Shown: one piece after another, positions 1 through 10,048 of the stretch
Layout of the letters: every line of letters starts with the position of its first letter
How positions within the stretch are numbered: position 1 is the stretch's first letter
Source of the DNA: Opitutus sp. GAS368
GTDB taxonomy: Bacteria > Verrucomicrobiota > Verrucomicrobiia > Opitutales > Opitutaceae
Direction: 5' to 3'
Assembly (NCBI RefSeq): GCF_900104925.1
Contig: NZ_LT629735.1
Coordinates: forward strand, 2,835,001 to 2,899,000
DNA: 64,000 nt
Made by a program: the position numbers and the translations under genes
Notes under the pieces: model-generated
Seen by the model: only the letters and a program-made list of their open reading frames with translations
The model's database searches: none
What the model was told of the DNA's origin: nothing

Positions 1-1036
<1,036 letters not shown>

Positions 1037-1132
1037 TGCAGATACCTGGTTTCTAGGCGTTTATTTCACCTGCTTACACGCAATCGGTTTGTCTGAGCTT
1101 TTTCTTCAATTTCTCCGCAAGGAGTAAGAGTT

Positions 1133-1248
1133 TCCTGGTGACCATATACCGGGGGTTCCACCCGTTCCCATCCCGAACACGGCCGTTAAGCCCCGCGTAG
1201 CCAATGGTAGTAGGACGTTAGGTCCCGCGAGAGTAGGTCGTTGCCAGG
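1133..1248 (+). rRNA. rrf: 5S ribosomal RNA
   Basis: A sequence of about 116 nt with the conserved core cccatcccgaacacgg and terminal arms that pair (cctgg at the 5' end, ccagg at the 3' end). It lies about 95 nt after the 23S gene and directly before a strong terminator. The ends are set by the terminal helix and may be off by one or two bases. Confidence 0.95.
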
Positions 1249-1253
1249 TTTAT

Positions 1254-1296
1254 GGCCCGGATGTTGCGAAAGCAGCGTCCGGGCCTTCTTGTTTTT
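1254..1296 (+). terminator. Rho-independent terminator of the rRNA operon
   Basis: A 14-bp stem (1254-1267 with 1272-1285, including two G-U pairs) closed by a GAAA tetraloop and followed by ttcttgttttt. It starts six bases after the 5S gene and should end rrn transcription before the amidohydrolase gene. Confidence 0.93.
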
Positions 1297-1345
1297 CGAG
1301 GTCACCGTAGGTTCGGGCGGATCTGGTCACGCCCTTTTCATTCCC

Positions 1346-3037
1346 ATGAAGATGTATCCCCGATTGCTGCTGCTGGTTGTGTTCGTGCTCCCCCTGCGCG
1401 CTGCGCCGGTCGACTTGCTCTTGCTGCACGGCAACATCTACACCGGCAGCACCGTGCAGCCCCGGGCCGAGGCCATCGCCGTGCGCGGCGGGCGCATCGT
1501 GTTCGCCGGCACCGAGGCCGAAGCCGAGCCATACCGGGCCGCCGCTGTCCGGATCATCGACCTCGGCGGCCGCACCCTGTTGCCCGGCCTGAACGACGCG
1601 CACATGCACCTCTGGGGGATCGGAAACCGCGAACTATCCTTCGACCTCGAGGGCACGAAGGGCATCCCCGAGCTCCGTGAACGGCTGCGGGTGCGCATCG
1701 CATCCGCCGGTCCGCGGAAATGGATCGTCGGCCGTGGCTGGATTGAGACGCACTGGGCGCCGGCCGCGTTCCCGACGGCCCGAGACCTCGACGACCTGTC
1801 GCCCGACAATCCTGTCGTGATGAAAAGGGCGGACGGCCATGCGCTTGTCGCCAACAGCGTGGCGTTGCGGCTGGCGCGCATCGACCGCACCACGCCGAAC
1901 CCATCCGGCGGCGAAATCCTGCGCTATCCCGACAGCGGCGAGGCCACCGGCATGCTGATCGACGAGGCGATGGGCCTGGTGGACCGCATCGTGCCACCGC
2001 CCACGCAGACGGAGATCGAGCAGGCGTTGATCACCGGGGCGCAGCGCGAGGTGGCGCTCGGCTGGACCGGCGTCCAGATCGCCGGCCACGATTTTGCCGA
2101 AGCCGAGACGGTCCGGCGGCTCGTGGCGGCGGGCAAAATCAAGCTGCGCATCTACGACGCCGTGAGCGCACCGGGTGCGGATGCCGACAGCCTTTTTGCG
2201 GCCGGCCCCGTGCTGGGCGAAAGCGACGGGCGCTACACGCGCCGGGGCGTCAAACTTTACATCGATGGTGCGCTCGGTTCCCGCGGCGCGGCACTGCTTG
2301 CGCCCTATCGCGATTACGCCTCGAGCGGCCTGCTCATGCACCAGCCGGCGAACCTGCTGCCCTTCCTGCAGGAGGCGTTGCGTCGCGGCTTCCAGGTGGA
2401 GACGCACGCCATCGGCGACCGGGGCAACCGCACCATGCTCGACCTCTACGAGCAGGCCCTCGCTTCCGTGCCGGCGGCGGAACGAAAAGTGGCCGAGCCG
2501 CGCTGGCGGATCGAGCACGCCCAGGTGCTCAGCGCCGCGGATATGCCGCGTTTCGCACAGCTGGGTGTCATTGCCTCGATGCAGCCCTCGCATGCCATCG
2601 GCGACCTCTACTTCGCGCCCAAGCGGCTGGGCTCGGAGCGCCTCGCCGGAGCCTATGCCTGGCAGTCGTTGCGGCAGGCGGGCGCAATGCTTGCGGGTGG
2701 CTCCGACGCGCCGGTGGAGCGCGGCGAGCCTATGATCGAGTTCTATGCCGCGGTCGCCCGTCGCTCGCTGGACGGCTTCGCGGATGCCGACTGGCATCTG
2801 GAGCAACGGCTGACGCGCGAGCAGGCGCTGCAAATGTTCACGGTCGGTCCGGCCTACGCGGCGTTCGAGGAACAGGAGCGCGGCACGATCGCGGCGGGCA
2901 AGCGCGCGGATTTCACCGTGCTGTCCGCCGATATCATGACGATTCCCGAGCCAGAAATCCTGAAAACCCGGTGCGTGATGACGATCGTGGGCGGCGAGAT
3001 CGTCTACGCCGCGCCCGACGCCCCGGCTGCGCCCTAG
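1346..3037 (+). CDS. Exported amidohydrolase (YtcJ-like, Amidohydro_3)
   Basis: 563 residues. A signal peptide (start MKMYPRLLLLVVFVLPLRAA) is followed by the beta-sandwich N-terminus of imidazolonase-like hydrolases and a TIM barrel with the metal motif NDAHMHL near residue 90, a GRGWIE motif, a lysine-containing strand (VVMKRADGHA), a YIDGALGSRGA segment, and late His and Asp ligands in IEHAQV and GGSDAPVERG. These fit YtcJ-type metal-dependent hydrolases, whose substrates are mostly unknown. The ATG at 1346 is chosen because the open frame upstream crosses the rRNA terminator and only this start gives a signal peptide. Its stop overlaps the convergent protease stop by 4 bp (a shared CTAG). 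Confidence 0.88.
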   Translation: MKMYPRLLLLVVFVLPLRAAPVDLLLLHGNIYTGSTVQPRAEAIAVRGGRIVFAGTEAEAEPYRAAAVRIIDLGGRTLLPGLNDAHMHLWGIGNRELSFDLEGTKGIPELRERLRVRIASAGPRKWIVGRGWIETHWAPAAFPTARDLDDLSPDNPVVMKRADGHALVANSVALRLARIDRTTPNPSGGEILRYPDSGEATGMLIDEAMGLVDRIVPPPTQTEIEQALITGAQREVALGWTGVQIAGHDFAEAETVRRLVAAGKIKLRIYDAVSAPGADADSLFAAGPVLGESDGRYTRRGVKLYIDGALGSRGAALLAPYRDYASSGLLMHQPANLLPFLQEALRRGFQVETHAIGDRGNRTMLDLYEQALASVPAAERKVAEPRWRIEHAQVLSAADMPRFAQLGVIASMQPSHAIGDLYFAPKRLGSERLAGAYAWQSLRQAGAMLAGGSDAPVERGEPMIEFYAAVARRSLDGFADADWHLEQRLTREQALQMFTVGPAYAAFEEQERGTIAAGKRADFTVLSADIMTIPEPEILKTRCVMTIVGGEIVYAAPDAPAAP

Positions 3038-4071
3038 GCGGGCACTTCGGCCGGCCGCACCGGCAGCACGATCCGCTCCGTGAGACGGACCAGGGTCAGG
3101 TTGGCAGGCAGGTCGATGTAGTCGGCCGTGAGCAACTGGTGCAGCTCGGTGACCGTTGGCACGGCGTGCGCGTCAAGCGCGACGATGATGTCGCCTTCGC
3201 GCAGGCCGGCGACCGCGGCGGGGCTGCCGGGAGTGAGATGGGAGACAAGCACCCCGGTGGCTTGATCGAGATGGTAGGCCCGGGCGACGGCGCGCAGCAG
3301 GGGCACAGTCTGGCCGCCGACCCCCAGATAGCTGCGGCGGATGCGTCCGTCCTTGATCAGCCACGCGGCGACCCAGCGCGCGAGGTTGCTGGCGATGGCG
3401 AAGCAGATGCCCTGCGCGGGGCGAATGATGGCGGTGTTCACCCCGATGACTTCCGCCCGGGTGTTGACGAGCGGGCCGCCGGAATTGCCGGGATTCAGCG
3501 CCGCGTCGGTTTGGATGATGTTGTCGATCGTGCGACCCGATTGCGTGCGCAACGAGCGGCCGAGGCCGCTGACGATGCCTGCGGTCACCGTTTGCTGGAA
3601 ACCCATCGGGCTGCCGAGGGCGATGGCGATCTGGCCCGGACGGACCCGGTCGGAATCGGCCAGAGGGAGATGGGGGAGTGGATCACTGCTGACGCGGACG
3701 ACGGCGAGGTCGGTGTGGGGATCCTCGCCCACGAGGTCGGCGCGCAGCCGCCGGCCGTCGGCCAGGTGCACATGCAGGGCGGAAGCGCCGTGGACGACGT
3801 GGCTGTTGGTCAGGGCATAGCCGTCGGGAGATAGAAAGAACCCCGAGCCGCTGCCGCCGGATGATTCGTCCAGGGATCGCTTGGCCCGGACCTCGAGGTG
3901 GACGACCGCTGCGCCCGCGGCCTCGACCGCGGCGGTGACCGCGGTCGAATAAGCATCCAGCAGCTGGGCGTCCGCCGGTGGCGGAGTGGAGGCGCGGGCC
4001 GAAAGCGAGTCGGTGGAAGAAAGAAAGGCGACCATGGAAAACCAAGGTCGCCAGAAATTTCCGTTTCGCAA
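3034..4071 (-). CDS. Trypsin-like serine protease with one PDZ domain
   Basis: 345 residues of the HtrA/DegS type: a chymotrypsin-fold protease with His91 (TNSHVVHG), Asp121 (HTDLAVV) and Ser197 (GNSGGPL), then one PDZ domain (about 255-340). One PDZ suggests a DegS/HtrA-like role in envelope quality control or signalling. The start is taken as TTG at 4071 because GGAG lies about 7 nt upstream and the extra residues make a hydrophobic N-terminus; the ATG at 4035 is the alternative. It follows the vWA gene by 22 bp, so the two may be co-transcribed. A second, two-PDZ protease lies at 42-43.5 kb. Confidence 0.88.
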   Translation of the reverse strand: MRNGNFWRPWFSMVAFLSSTDSLSARASTPPPADAQLLDAYSTAVTAAVEAAGAAVVHLEVRAKRSLDESSGGSGSGFFLSPDGYALTNSHVVHGASALHVHLADGRRLRADLVGEDPHTDLAVVRVSSDPLPHLPLADSDRVRPGQIAIALGSPMGFQQTVTAGIVSGLGRSLRTQSGRTIDNIIQTDAALNPGNSGGPLVNTRAEVIGVNTAIIRPAQGICFAIASNLARWVAAWLIKDGRIRRSYLGVGGQTVPLLRAVARAYHLDQATGVLVSHLTPGSPAAVAGLREGDIIVALDAHAVPTVTELHQLLTADYIDLPANLTLVRLTERIVLPVRPAEVPA

Positions 4072-4093
4072 CTGGGCGCTCCGGCGTCGGCGG

Positions 4094-5245
4094 TCAGCGC
4101 TTCTCCTCGAAGCGGTAGCCCTTCTCCCTGGCCTGGGTCTCCAGCGCCCGGAAAGCGTCGAGCTCCATGGCTCCGCCCTTGCCCTCCAGGTTCTTCATTT
4201 GCTTGGCGACCTCGGCGTCGCGCTTCGCGACGAGTTCGGCCAGTTCCGCCTGCAGCGTCCGGCGTTCCTCGACCTTCTTCGCGATCAACTCCTGACGGGC
4301 GCCGGGTGCCATCGCCTGGAGTTCGGGGGCGAGTTTCTCCTCGTCGAGTTTGTCGAGACTCTCGCGGCCGTTCATGACCTCGACGACCAGGTCACCGCGG
4401 CCGGAGAGCACCGCGCCGGCCTCGCCCTTGCCAAGGTAAGAGGAACGGTCGGCCATGGCCTCGGATGAAAGCGCCGCGAGCACGGACTTGTTCTTGGCGG
4501 CGTTTTCCTGCTCATCCTTGGAACCGTAGCGGATGATGGTGGCGTTGAGCTGGAGGTTGAGCCGGATGATTTCCTGGTCGTAGGGGGTCTCGATCTTGAT
4601 GGTGCCGCCGTCCTGCAGGATGGCGCTGTAGGTGCCGTTAGTCAGGGCGGCGATCTCGCGCCAGACTTCTTCGGTGCCGCTCAGCCGGCCGCATTGGAGT
4701 GTGTTGATCAGGATGCCTTTCCGGTTCGCAAGCCGGCAGGTTTCGGGATATTTGACGTCGTCGGGATAATCCATGTGCGGCCGGGCATCGCCCACGAGGA
4801 AGATGACGCGCAGCACCTCGGGATCGGTGCTCCACTGGAGGTCGCGCACGGCCTTGTGCAGCGCTTCGTTGACGGATTCCGGCTCGTCGCCGCCGCCCTC
4901 GGCCTCGAAGGCGTAGAGGTTGGTGTAAACCTCGTCGAGATTGCCGGTCAGACCGAACACCTTGGTGACATAGACGTCACCGCGGTCGCGGTAGCCCACG
5001 AGGCCGAAACGGATCTCGGGGGTGGGTTGGGCGGATTTCAGCTTGTTGGCGATGGCCCAGATCTTCTGCTTCGCGCCGGCGATCATGCCGCTCATCGAGC
5101 CGGTGGTATCGAGGACAAAGACCACCTCCATGCGCGGCCGGGCGGGACGCGGACTGCGGGCGTCGGCATCATGGGCGGACAATGGAGAAAGGAGGGCGAG
5201 GCCGGCCGCAGCGAGGGCGGCGAAAAAGAATGATTTGGGGCGCAT
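4094..5245 (-). CDS. Exported von Willebrand factor A domain protein
   Basis: 383 residues. A signal peptide (MRPKSFFFAALAAAGLALL) precedes a vWA domain (about 40-220) with an intact MIDAS motif DTTGSMS, then an alpha-helical, charged C-terminus (about 270-383) rich in Glu and Lys. vWA domains bind metal and protein ligands; the partner is not visible. The start at 5245 is selected because it begins the signal peptide; the open frame runs 27 codons further upstream without a plausible start. The upstream gap carries a structured repeat (5326-5425) shared with 15.3 kb. Confidence 0.82.
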   Translation of the reverse strand: MRPKSFFFAALAAAGLALLSPLSAHDADARSPRPARPRMEVVFVLDTTGSMSGMIAGAKQKIWAIANKLKSAQPTPEIRFGLVGYRDRGDVYVTKVFGLTGNLDEVYTNLYAFEAEGGGDEPESVNEALHKAVRDLQWSTDPEVLRVIFLVGDARPHMDYPDDVKYPETCRLANRKGILINTLQCGRLSGTEEVWREIAALTNGTYSAILQDGGTIKIETPYDQEIIRLNLQLNATIIRYGSKDEQENAAKNKSVLAALSSEAMADRSSYLGKGEAGAVLSGRGDLVVEVMNGRESLDKLDEEKLAPELQAMAPGARQELIAKKVEERRTLQAELAELVAKRDAEVAKQMKNLEGKGGAMELDAFRALETQAREKGYRFEEKR

Positions 5246-5325
5246 GCCAGGACGACGATCCGCCCGGGTCGTTCTTAGGCTTCGCCGAAGAAAAATGCGC
5301 GGGACGATCTTCCCGACCGGACGCA

Positions 5326-5425
5326 AGAAGGGCCGCCCTTGCGAGACGGCCCCTCACCTAACACACAGGTAGAGTATGCCTCCGCGGTGATTCGTCCGCC
5401 ATGGGGTATGCACAGTATTCCGCCG
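5326..5425 (-). other. Candidate structured RNA / repeat element, copy A
   Basis: About 100 nt between the antiporter and vWA genes, both on the minus strand, that aligns with 15299-15405. Shared on the minus strand: GGMATAC, CCCCAT, a second GGCATACT, TGTGTGTTAGGT, then an 8-bp hairpin GGGCCGTC/GGCGGCCC followed by CTTCTTG. The hairpin loop differs between copies while the stem is kept. It could be a small RNA, a cis-regulatory leader of the vWA gene, or a dispersed repeat. I know of no named family that it matches. Confidence 0.5.
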
Positions 5426-5437
5426 GGCGCAGGGGGC

Positions 5438-7048
5438 TCACTCCTCGGCCGGCGGCGGGGCGCCGCGCAGCACCGCCTCCTCGTGGTCGAGAAGTTGCTG
5501 CAACGGACGATGGACCTCGTCGGCGATTTTGCCGGTGCGCCAGAGTTCATCGACGGCGTGCCGCTCGGCCTGCAAAGCCGCGGTGCGATAGCGGTGGCCG
5601 GCCTGCCGGCGCCGCCGGGCGCTGCGGCGCGTTTCGCCCTCGGCCTCGAGCACGGCCAGCCGGTGCTCGTATTCGCCGATCACCTGGCCGAGGGCGGCCG
5701 CGTGGTCGGGGGCGGTGGCCTCGAACTCGAGTGCCCGCAGGGCCTGGAGGCCGGCGTCGACCGCCGTCGTGCGGGCCAGGCGTTCCTCCTGGGCGCGGGT
5801 GTCGTCTTCCCGCAGGCCGAGCCGCTGGATGAGCCGCTCCAGCGTCGTGCCCTGCACCAGCAGGGTCGCGGCAATGACCCCAAAGGCCAGGAAGATGACG
5901 ATGTCGCGGCCGGGAAAGGGCGAGCCGTCGGGCAGCAGCAGCGGAATCGACAGCGCGCCGGCGAGCGTAACCGTGCCGCGCATGCCGGCCCAGCCGAGCG
6001 CGAGTCCCGAGGCGGGACGCATTTCCCGGGTGCAGACGCCGGGCAGGAGGGCCGGCAGGTAAATCCCTGAGAAAACCCACGCCAGCCGCGCCACGATGGC
6101 CGCGCCGGAGACGGCCGCGGTGAAACCGAGCAGCTGGCCGGCCGAGTAGTGGTCGCGCACCGCTGCGAGCAAAGTCGGGAATTGAAGGCCAAGCAGCACG
6201 AACGCGATGCCGTTGAGCCAGAAAAGCAGCAGCCGCCAGACCGCAAAGGTGCTCTGGCGGGTCTCCACGTCTGTGCGCACGGGGTCGCGCCAGCCCGAAT
6301 AAAGCCCGGCGGCCACCACGGCCAGAATGCCGGAAACACCCAGGCGCTCGGCCGTGAGATAGGCGGCGAAGGGCGTCATCAGGTTCAAGGTGATCGCGAT
6401 ATGGGGGTCGTCGGCGTGCCAGCTCTGGAGCACATCCCGCAGCCGGCCGAGGCCATAGCCGATGGCGAGACCGGTCAGAAAACCGCCGACGGAGAGCAGC
6501 GAGAACTCGATCGCGATGCGGCTCAGCGAAAACCCGCCCGCCACGACCGCCGCGAGGGCGAACTTGAAGGCCACGAGGCCGGTCGCGTCGTTCATCAGGC
6601 TCTCGCCGTTCAACACCGTGGTCAGGCGCGCCGGCACGCGCAGGCGCTCGGTGATGGCGTTGACCGCCACGGCATCGGTGGGGGAGACGATGGCGCCGAG
6701 GGCGAAGGCCATCGCCAGCGGCAGGCCCGGCACGAGCCACCACGCGACCAGGCCGACGGCCACCGTGGTGAAAAGCACGAGCCCGATGGCGAGCGTGAGG
6801 ATGGCGCGCCGGGCGCGCACGAACTCCCGCAACGGCATCAGCCAGCCGTCGGCAAAAAGCAGCGGCGGCAGGAAGCACAGGAAGAAGAACCCGGGGTCGA
6901 GCGTGAGCTTCGGAAACGCCGGCACCAGCGCCGCCCCCACGCCACCGAGCAGGTAGGTGATCAGCTGCGGCCACGGCAGCCAGCGCCCGACGACGCTCAG
7001 GCTGGCGATCAGCAGGAGCAGGATCAGGGCGTGTTCAAAGGCGACCAT
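5438..7048 (-). CDS. CPA1-family Na+(K+)/H+ antiporter
   Basis: 536 residues with about 12 membrane segments in the first 400 and a cytoplasmic tail of about 135 residues, partly coiled and charged. CPA1 hallmarks are present: FALGAIVSPTDAVAV, and the ND pair in GESLMNDATGLVAFKFA that carries the ion-binding Asp. The family exchanges monovalent cations for protons in pH and salt homeostasis. The start MVAFEHALIL at 7048 puts the first helix at the N-terminus; longer frames add non-hydrophobic sequence. It is divergent from the PPK2 gene with a 99-bp gap. Confidence 0.9.
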   Translation of the reverse strand: MVAFEHALILLLLIASLSVVGRWLPWPQLITYLLGGVGAALVPAFPKLTLDPGFFFLCFLPPLLFADGWLMPLREFVRARRAILTLAIGLVLFTTVAVGLVAWWLVPGLPLAMAFALGAIVSPTDAVAVNAITERLRVPARLTTVLNGESLMNDATGLVAFKFALAAVVAGGFSLSRIAIEFSLLSVGGFLTGLAIGYGLGRLRDVLQSWHADDPHIAITLNLMTPFAAYLTAERLGVSGILAVVAAGLYSGWRDPVRTDVETRQSTFAVWRLLLFWLNGIAFVLLGLQFPTLLAAVRDHYSAGQLLGFTAAVSGAAIVARLAWVFSGIYLPALLPGVCTREMRPASGLALGWAGMRGTVTLAGALSIPLLLPDGSPFPGRDIVIFLAFGVIAATLLVQGTTLERLIQRLGLREDDTRAQEERLARTTAVDAGLQALRALEFEATAPDHAAALGQVIGEYEHRLAVLEAEGETRRSARRRRQAGHRYRTAALQAERHAVDELWRTGKIADEVHRPLQQLLDHEEAVLRGAPPPAEE

Positions 7049-7147
7049 GTGCGCCACGCTAGGGCCTTGGCGGCGTTCGTCGAGCGGGCATTGCCGGCCG
7101 CATCCCCGGCTCGACATCGCCGGGCCCGCCGCCACCTTCGGGAGCGC

Positions 7148-8623
7148 ATGGGGAAAGCCAAGCAGCGCCTCTCAAAAAAAGCCTACCAGGCCCGCGCCAG
7201 CCGGCTGCGCGAGGAACTCGTGCGGCTGCAGGTGGAGCTCAAGCAAGTGCCGTTCAAGGTGCTGCTCATCCTTGCCGGGCCCGAGGGCGCCGGCCGCGGC
7301 AATCTCCTTAACACGCTCGCCGAGTGGCTCGACCCGCGGGGCGTGGAAACCTTTTCCTATCATGCCCCGACGGAGAACGAGCGGGCCCATCCGCCCCAGT
7401 GGCGCTTCTGGCGCAGCCTGCCGGCGATCGGTCGCATCGGGCTCTATGCCGGCTCGTGGTATACCGAGACGCTCCGCGAGGAGGCGCGCGGCAAGCACGC
7501 CCTCGGCCATGTCGCCGGGGAGGCGGAGCGCATCCGCGACTTCGAGCAGCTCCTCGCCGACGGCGGGACACTCATCGTCAAGGTCTGGCTGCAGCTGTCG
7601 AAGGACGCGCAGGGCCGCCGACTGCGCACCTTGCGGGCCGAGCCGGCCACCGCCTGGCGCGTAACCGAGGAGGACTGGCACCACCACCGCATCTACGACC
7701 GCCTGGCCAAGACCGCGCGGCTCATCCGCGCCAAGACGGACCGCCCGGGCGCGCGCTGGCATATCATCGACGCCGAGGACGAACGCGCCCGGGACCTCGC
7801 GGTCGGGCAGCTGCTGCTCACCCAGTTCCGGCAGCAGCGAAAAAAAATGGCCCGGCTGCCGCGAGCGGTGGCGCCGCGGCGGGTGAAGCCGTTGCGCCCC
7901 TCCGGGCTGCGCCGACTGCAGACCCTCCCGCTGGACCAGGACCTGTCGGAGAAGGATTACGACGCCCTGCGCGAGAAGTGGCTGGGGCGCCTCAGCCGCG
8001 CGGTGCGCGCCGCGCTCGCGGCCGGCCGGTCCATCGTGTTCGCCTTCGAGGGGTGGGACGCAGCGGGGAAGGGCGGCGCCATCCGGCGGCTCACCAGCGC
8101 GATCGACCCGCGGGACTATAGCGTCATCCCGGTGGCCAAGCCCACGCCCGAGGAAAAACACGCGCATTATCTCTGGCGTTTCTGGCGGGACATCCCGCGG
8201 AACGGCCGCATGACCGTGTTCGACCGCTCCTGGTATGGCCGCGTGCTGGTGGAGCGGTTGGAGGGTTTCTGTCGCGAGGATGAATGGCGGCGCGCGTTTG
8301 CCGAGATCAACGGCTTCGAGCGGGAGCTCACGGACCACGGCACGATTGTCCTCAAATACTGGCTGCACGTGTCACACGCCGAGCAGCTGCGGCGCTTCCG
8401 CGAACGCGAGGCCACCCCGCACAAGCGGCACAAGATGAACGCCGAGGACTGGCGCAACCGGAAGAAGCGCGCGGCCTACGAGATCGCCGTCGGCGACATG
8501 CTTGCCCTCACGGACCGGAACAACGCCCCGTGGCACCTCGTACCCGCGGACAACAAGCGTTACGCCCGGCTGGAGGTGCTGCGCTCCGCGGCCCGGCAGA
8601 TCACCGCGGCCTTGGAAGAGTGA
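7148..8623 (+). CDS. Tandem-domain PPK2 polyphosphate:nucleotide phosphotransferase
   Basis: 491 residues holding two PPK2 domains. The C-terminal one is complete: Walker A GWDAAGKG at 302-309, the lid-type sequence HYLWRFWRDIP and the Walker-B-like FDRSWYGRVL. The N-terminal one keeps the fold and HPPQWRFWRSLP but its P-loop reads GPEGAGRG (Arg50 where Lys is expected). Two-domain PPK2 enzymes (class II, polyP:AMP phosphotransferase type) make ADP from AMP and polyphosphate, with only the C-terminal domain catalytic. A GGAG lies a few bases before the ATG. The long upstream open frame is antisense to the antiporter and was discarded. Confidence 0.9.
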   Translation: MGKAKQRLSKKAYQARASRLREELVRLQVELKQVPFKVLLILAGPEGAGRGNLLNTLAEWLDPRGVETFSYHAPTENERAHPPQWRFWRSLPAIGRIGLYAGSWYTETLREEARGKHALGHVAGEAERIRDFEQLLADGGTLIVKVWLQLSKDAQGRRLRTLRAEPATAWRVTEEDWHHHRIYDRLAKTARLIRAKTDRPGARWHIIDAEDERARDLAVGQLLLTQFRQQRKKMARLPRAVAPRRVKPLRPSGLRRLQTLPLDQDLSEKDYDALREKWLGRLSRAVRAALAAGRSIVFAFEGWDAAGKGGAIRRLTSAIDPRDYSVIPVAKPTPEEKHAHYLWRFWRDIPRNGRMTVFDRSWYGRVLVERLEGFCREDEWRRAFAEINGFERELTDHGTIVLKYWLHVSHAEQLRRFREREATPHKRHKMNAEDWRNRKKRAAYEIAVGDMLALTDRNNAPWHLVPADNKRYARLEVLRSAARQITAALEE

Positions 8624-8644
8624 CGGGCGGCCGTTGGCCCGCTC

Positions 8645-8965
8645 TTATGCGTCCAGGTCGACCACCCCGGTGGCGTGGCAGAGTGCCGTCAGCACCCGGA
8701 ATTCGGCACTGTCCTTGTCGTGGGCGGCGGGGGTAACCTTGAAACCGCTGGTCAGGAGCTGCATGACCCCGCTGTAGGTGGCGCCCTTGGCGGAAAGCTG
8801 GACTCGTTTCAGTGCCTGTGGTCCCGGCTGTAGAAAAGTGACTGCTGCGCCAAAGTGTTGCTTGGGTTCACTTTCGCCGTGGGCCGGTGCTCCGCGCACC
8901 GTGATTTCCATCCGCCCTTCGGGCGAATCGAACTTGAAGGGCATGTGCGGCAGTTTGATTTCCAT
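8645..8965 (-). CDS. Small protein of unknown function
   Basis: 106 residues, soluble, without a signal peptide. I do not recognise a family. It looks beta-rich in its first half (MEIKLPHMPFKFDSPEGRM) and has a compact helical second half ending in HATGVVDLDA. The ATG at 8965 is used; a TTG directly before it is possible. It is convergent with the PPK2 gene (21-bp gap) and divergent from the ArsR operon. Coding status rests on the open frame and codon use like its neighbours. Confidence 0.55.
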   Translation of the reverse strand: MEIKLPHMPFKFDSPEGRMEITVRGAPAHGESEPKQHFGAAVTFLQPGPQALKRVQLSAKGATYSGVMQLLTSGFKVTPAAHDKDSAEFRVLTALCHATGVVDLDA

Positions 8966-9082
8966 CAAGGAGGGTATCGCGGCAAAAGCGAATTAGCAAC
9001 AGTCCCGCACGGCTCATTTGGGCCGGGTCATGGTCCACTTTGCTCCGTCGCCGGCGGGCTTCGTTTTTTTCCATCCGAACTC

Positions 9083-9119
9083 TTGACAGCCGCGATTTCT
9101 TAGTTAACCAGATGGTTAA
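9083..9119 (+). promoter_or_regulatory. Promoter -35 and ArsR operator palindrome
   Basis: A consensus -35 hexamer TTGACA (9083-9088) is followed 15 bases later by the perfect inverted repeat TTAACCA-GA-TGGTTAA (9104-9119), which covers the expected -10 region and ends 17 bp before the arsR-type start codon. Operators of this AACCA/TGGTT form are characteristic of ArsR regulators paired with SRPBCC proteins. The placement implies autorepression by blocking RNA polymerase. Confidence 0.75.
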
Positions 9120-9136
9120 ACACAAAAGCAGGCGTC

Positions 9137-9499
9137 ATGTCTCCCGACCGTCTCAACGCCGTCTTTGCCGCGCTCGCCGATCCCACGCGACGCGCCATCC
9201 TCGAGCGGCTGGCCGAGGGCATGACCACGGTCACGCAGCTGGCGGAGCCGCACGACATGAGCCTGCCGGCGATTTCCAAGCACCTCGGGGTCTTGGAGCG
9301 CAGCGGCCTGATCGAGCGCAGCCGGGACGCCCAGTGGCGCCCGTGCCGCATCAAGGCTGCGCCGCTGAAGGAGGCGGTGGACTGGATCGGGCAATACCGC
9401 CGGCATTGGGAGGAGAGCTTTGACCGCCTCGACGATTACCTGAAGGAACTGCAATCCAAACAACCGCCCGCCGGCAAGAAACATGGTCGCAAGAAATAA
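9137..9499 (+). CDS. ArsR-family winged-helix repressor
   Basis: 120 residues. A winged helix-turn-helix (about 5-85) starts with the typical FAALADPTRRAILERL and has the recognition helix region MSLPAISKHLGVLERSGLI. No cysteine metal site like that of ArsR/SmtB is visible, so this is the SRPBCC-linked subtype, likely sensing something other than arsenite. The C-terminus is basic (KKHGRKK). It overlaps the next gene by 17 bp and lies downstream of the operator palindrome, so autoregulation of the whole operon is likely. Confidence 0.92.
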   Translation: MSPDRLNAVFAALADPTRRAILERLAEGMTTVTQLAEPHDMSLPAISKHLGVLERSGLIERSRDAQWRPCRIKAAPLKEAVDWIGQYRRHWEESFDRLDDYLKELQSKQPPAGKKHGRKK

Positions 9500-10007
9500 T
9501 CCCAAGCGTCCCGCTCAACTGAAACTCGTGCTGACACGGATCTTCGCCGCGCCGCGGCCGCTGGTTTATGCCGCGTGGACCAAACCGGAGCACATCCGCC
9601 AATGGAGCGCACCAAATGGCTTCACGATCCCGGTGAGCGAGGGTGACCTGCGGGTTGGCGGCAAGTGGCGCGCCTGCATGGTGTCACCGCAGGGAGAAAA
9701 GCTGTGGCTCGGCGGTATCTATCGCGAGATCGTCAAAAACAAGAAACTGGCCTTCACGCATGCGTGGGACGGTGGCGACGAGGAGACCCTGGTGACCGTG
9801 CGCTTGGCGGACCATCCCCGTGGCACGAAGATGATGTTCGTGCAATCCGGCTTCACGTCCGCGGGGTCCCGTGAAGGCCACGGTGGCGGTTGGGCGGAAT
9901 GCTTCGTTCTCCTCGGCCAACACCTGGCCGGCTTGAAACCCCTCAAGAGGAGCCCGGACGGCAAAAGATCACAAACCATGTCCGCCCGGCGCACCGCCGC
10001 TCGTTGA
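9483..10007 (+). CDS. SRPBCC (AHSA1-like) domain protein
   Basis: 174 residues. An Activator-of-Hsp90-ATPase-1-like START domain (about 10-150) with the family signature IFAAPRPLVYAAWTKPEHIRQW and the DLRVGGKW strand. Such proteins form hydrophobic ligand-binding cups; the ligand is unknown. The start codon lies inside the end of the ArsR gene (17-bp overlap), implying translational coupling. The last 25 residues are basic and unlike the domain. Confidence 0.88.
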   Translation: MVARNNPKRPAQLKLVLTRIFAAPRPLVYAAWTKPEHIRQWSAPNGFTIPVSEGDLRVGGKWRACMVSPQGEKLWLGGIYREIVKNKKLAFTHAWDGGDEETLVTVRLADHPRGTKMMFVQSGFTSAGSREGHGGGWAECFVLLGQHLAGLKPLKRSPDGKRSQTMSARRTAAR

Positions 10008-10048
10008 TTCGCTGAAGCCACGTTTAGATTCTCTTCCCGAAAACGATC

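Noticed and set aside
1241-1345. Upstream start for the amidohydrolase
   Set aside because: This region holds the 5S end and the rRNA terminator; the later start provides the signal peptide.
6149-7147. N-terminal extension of the PPK2 gene by 333 codons
   Set aside because: It runs antisense through the antiporter gene; the ATG at 7148 has a ribosome site and gives the family N-terminus.
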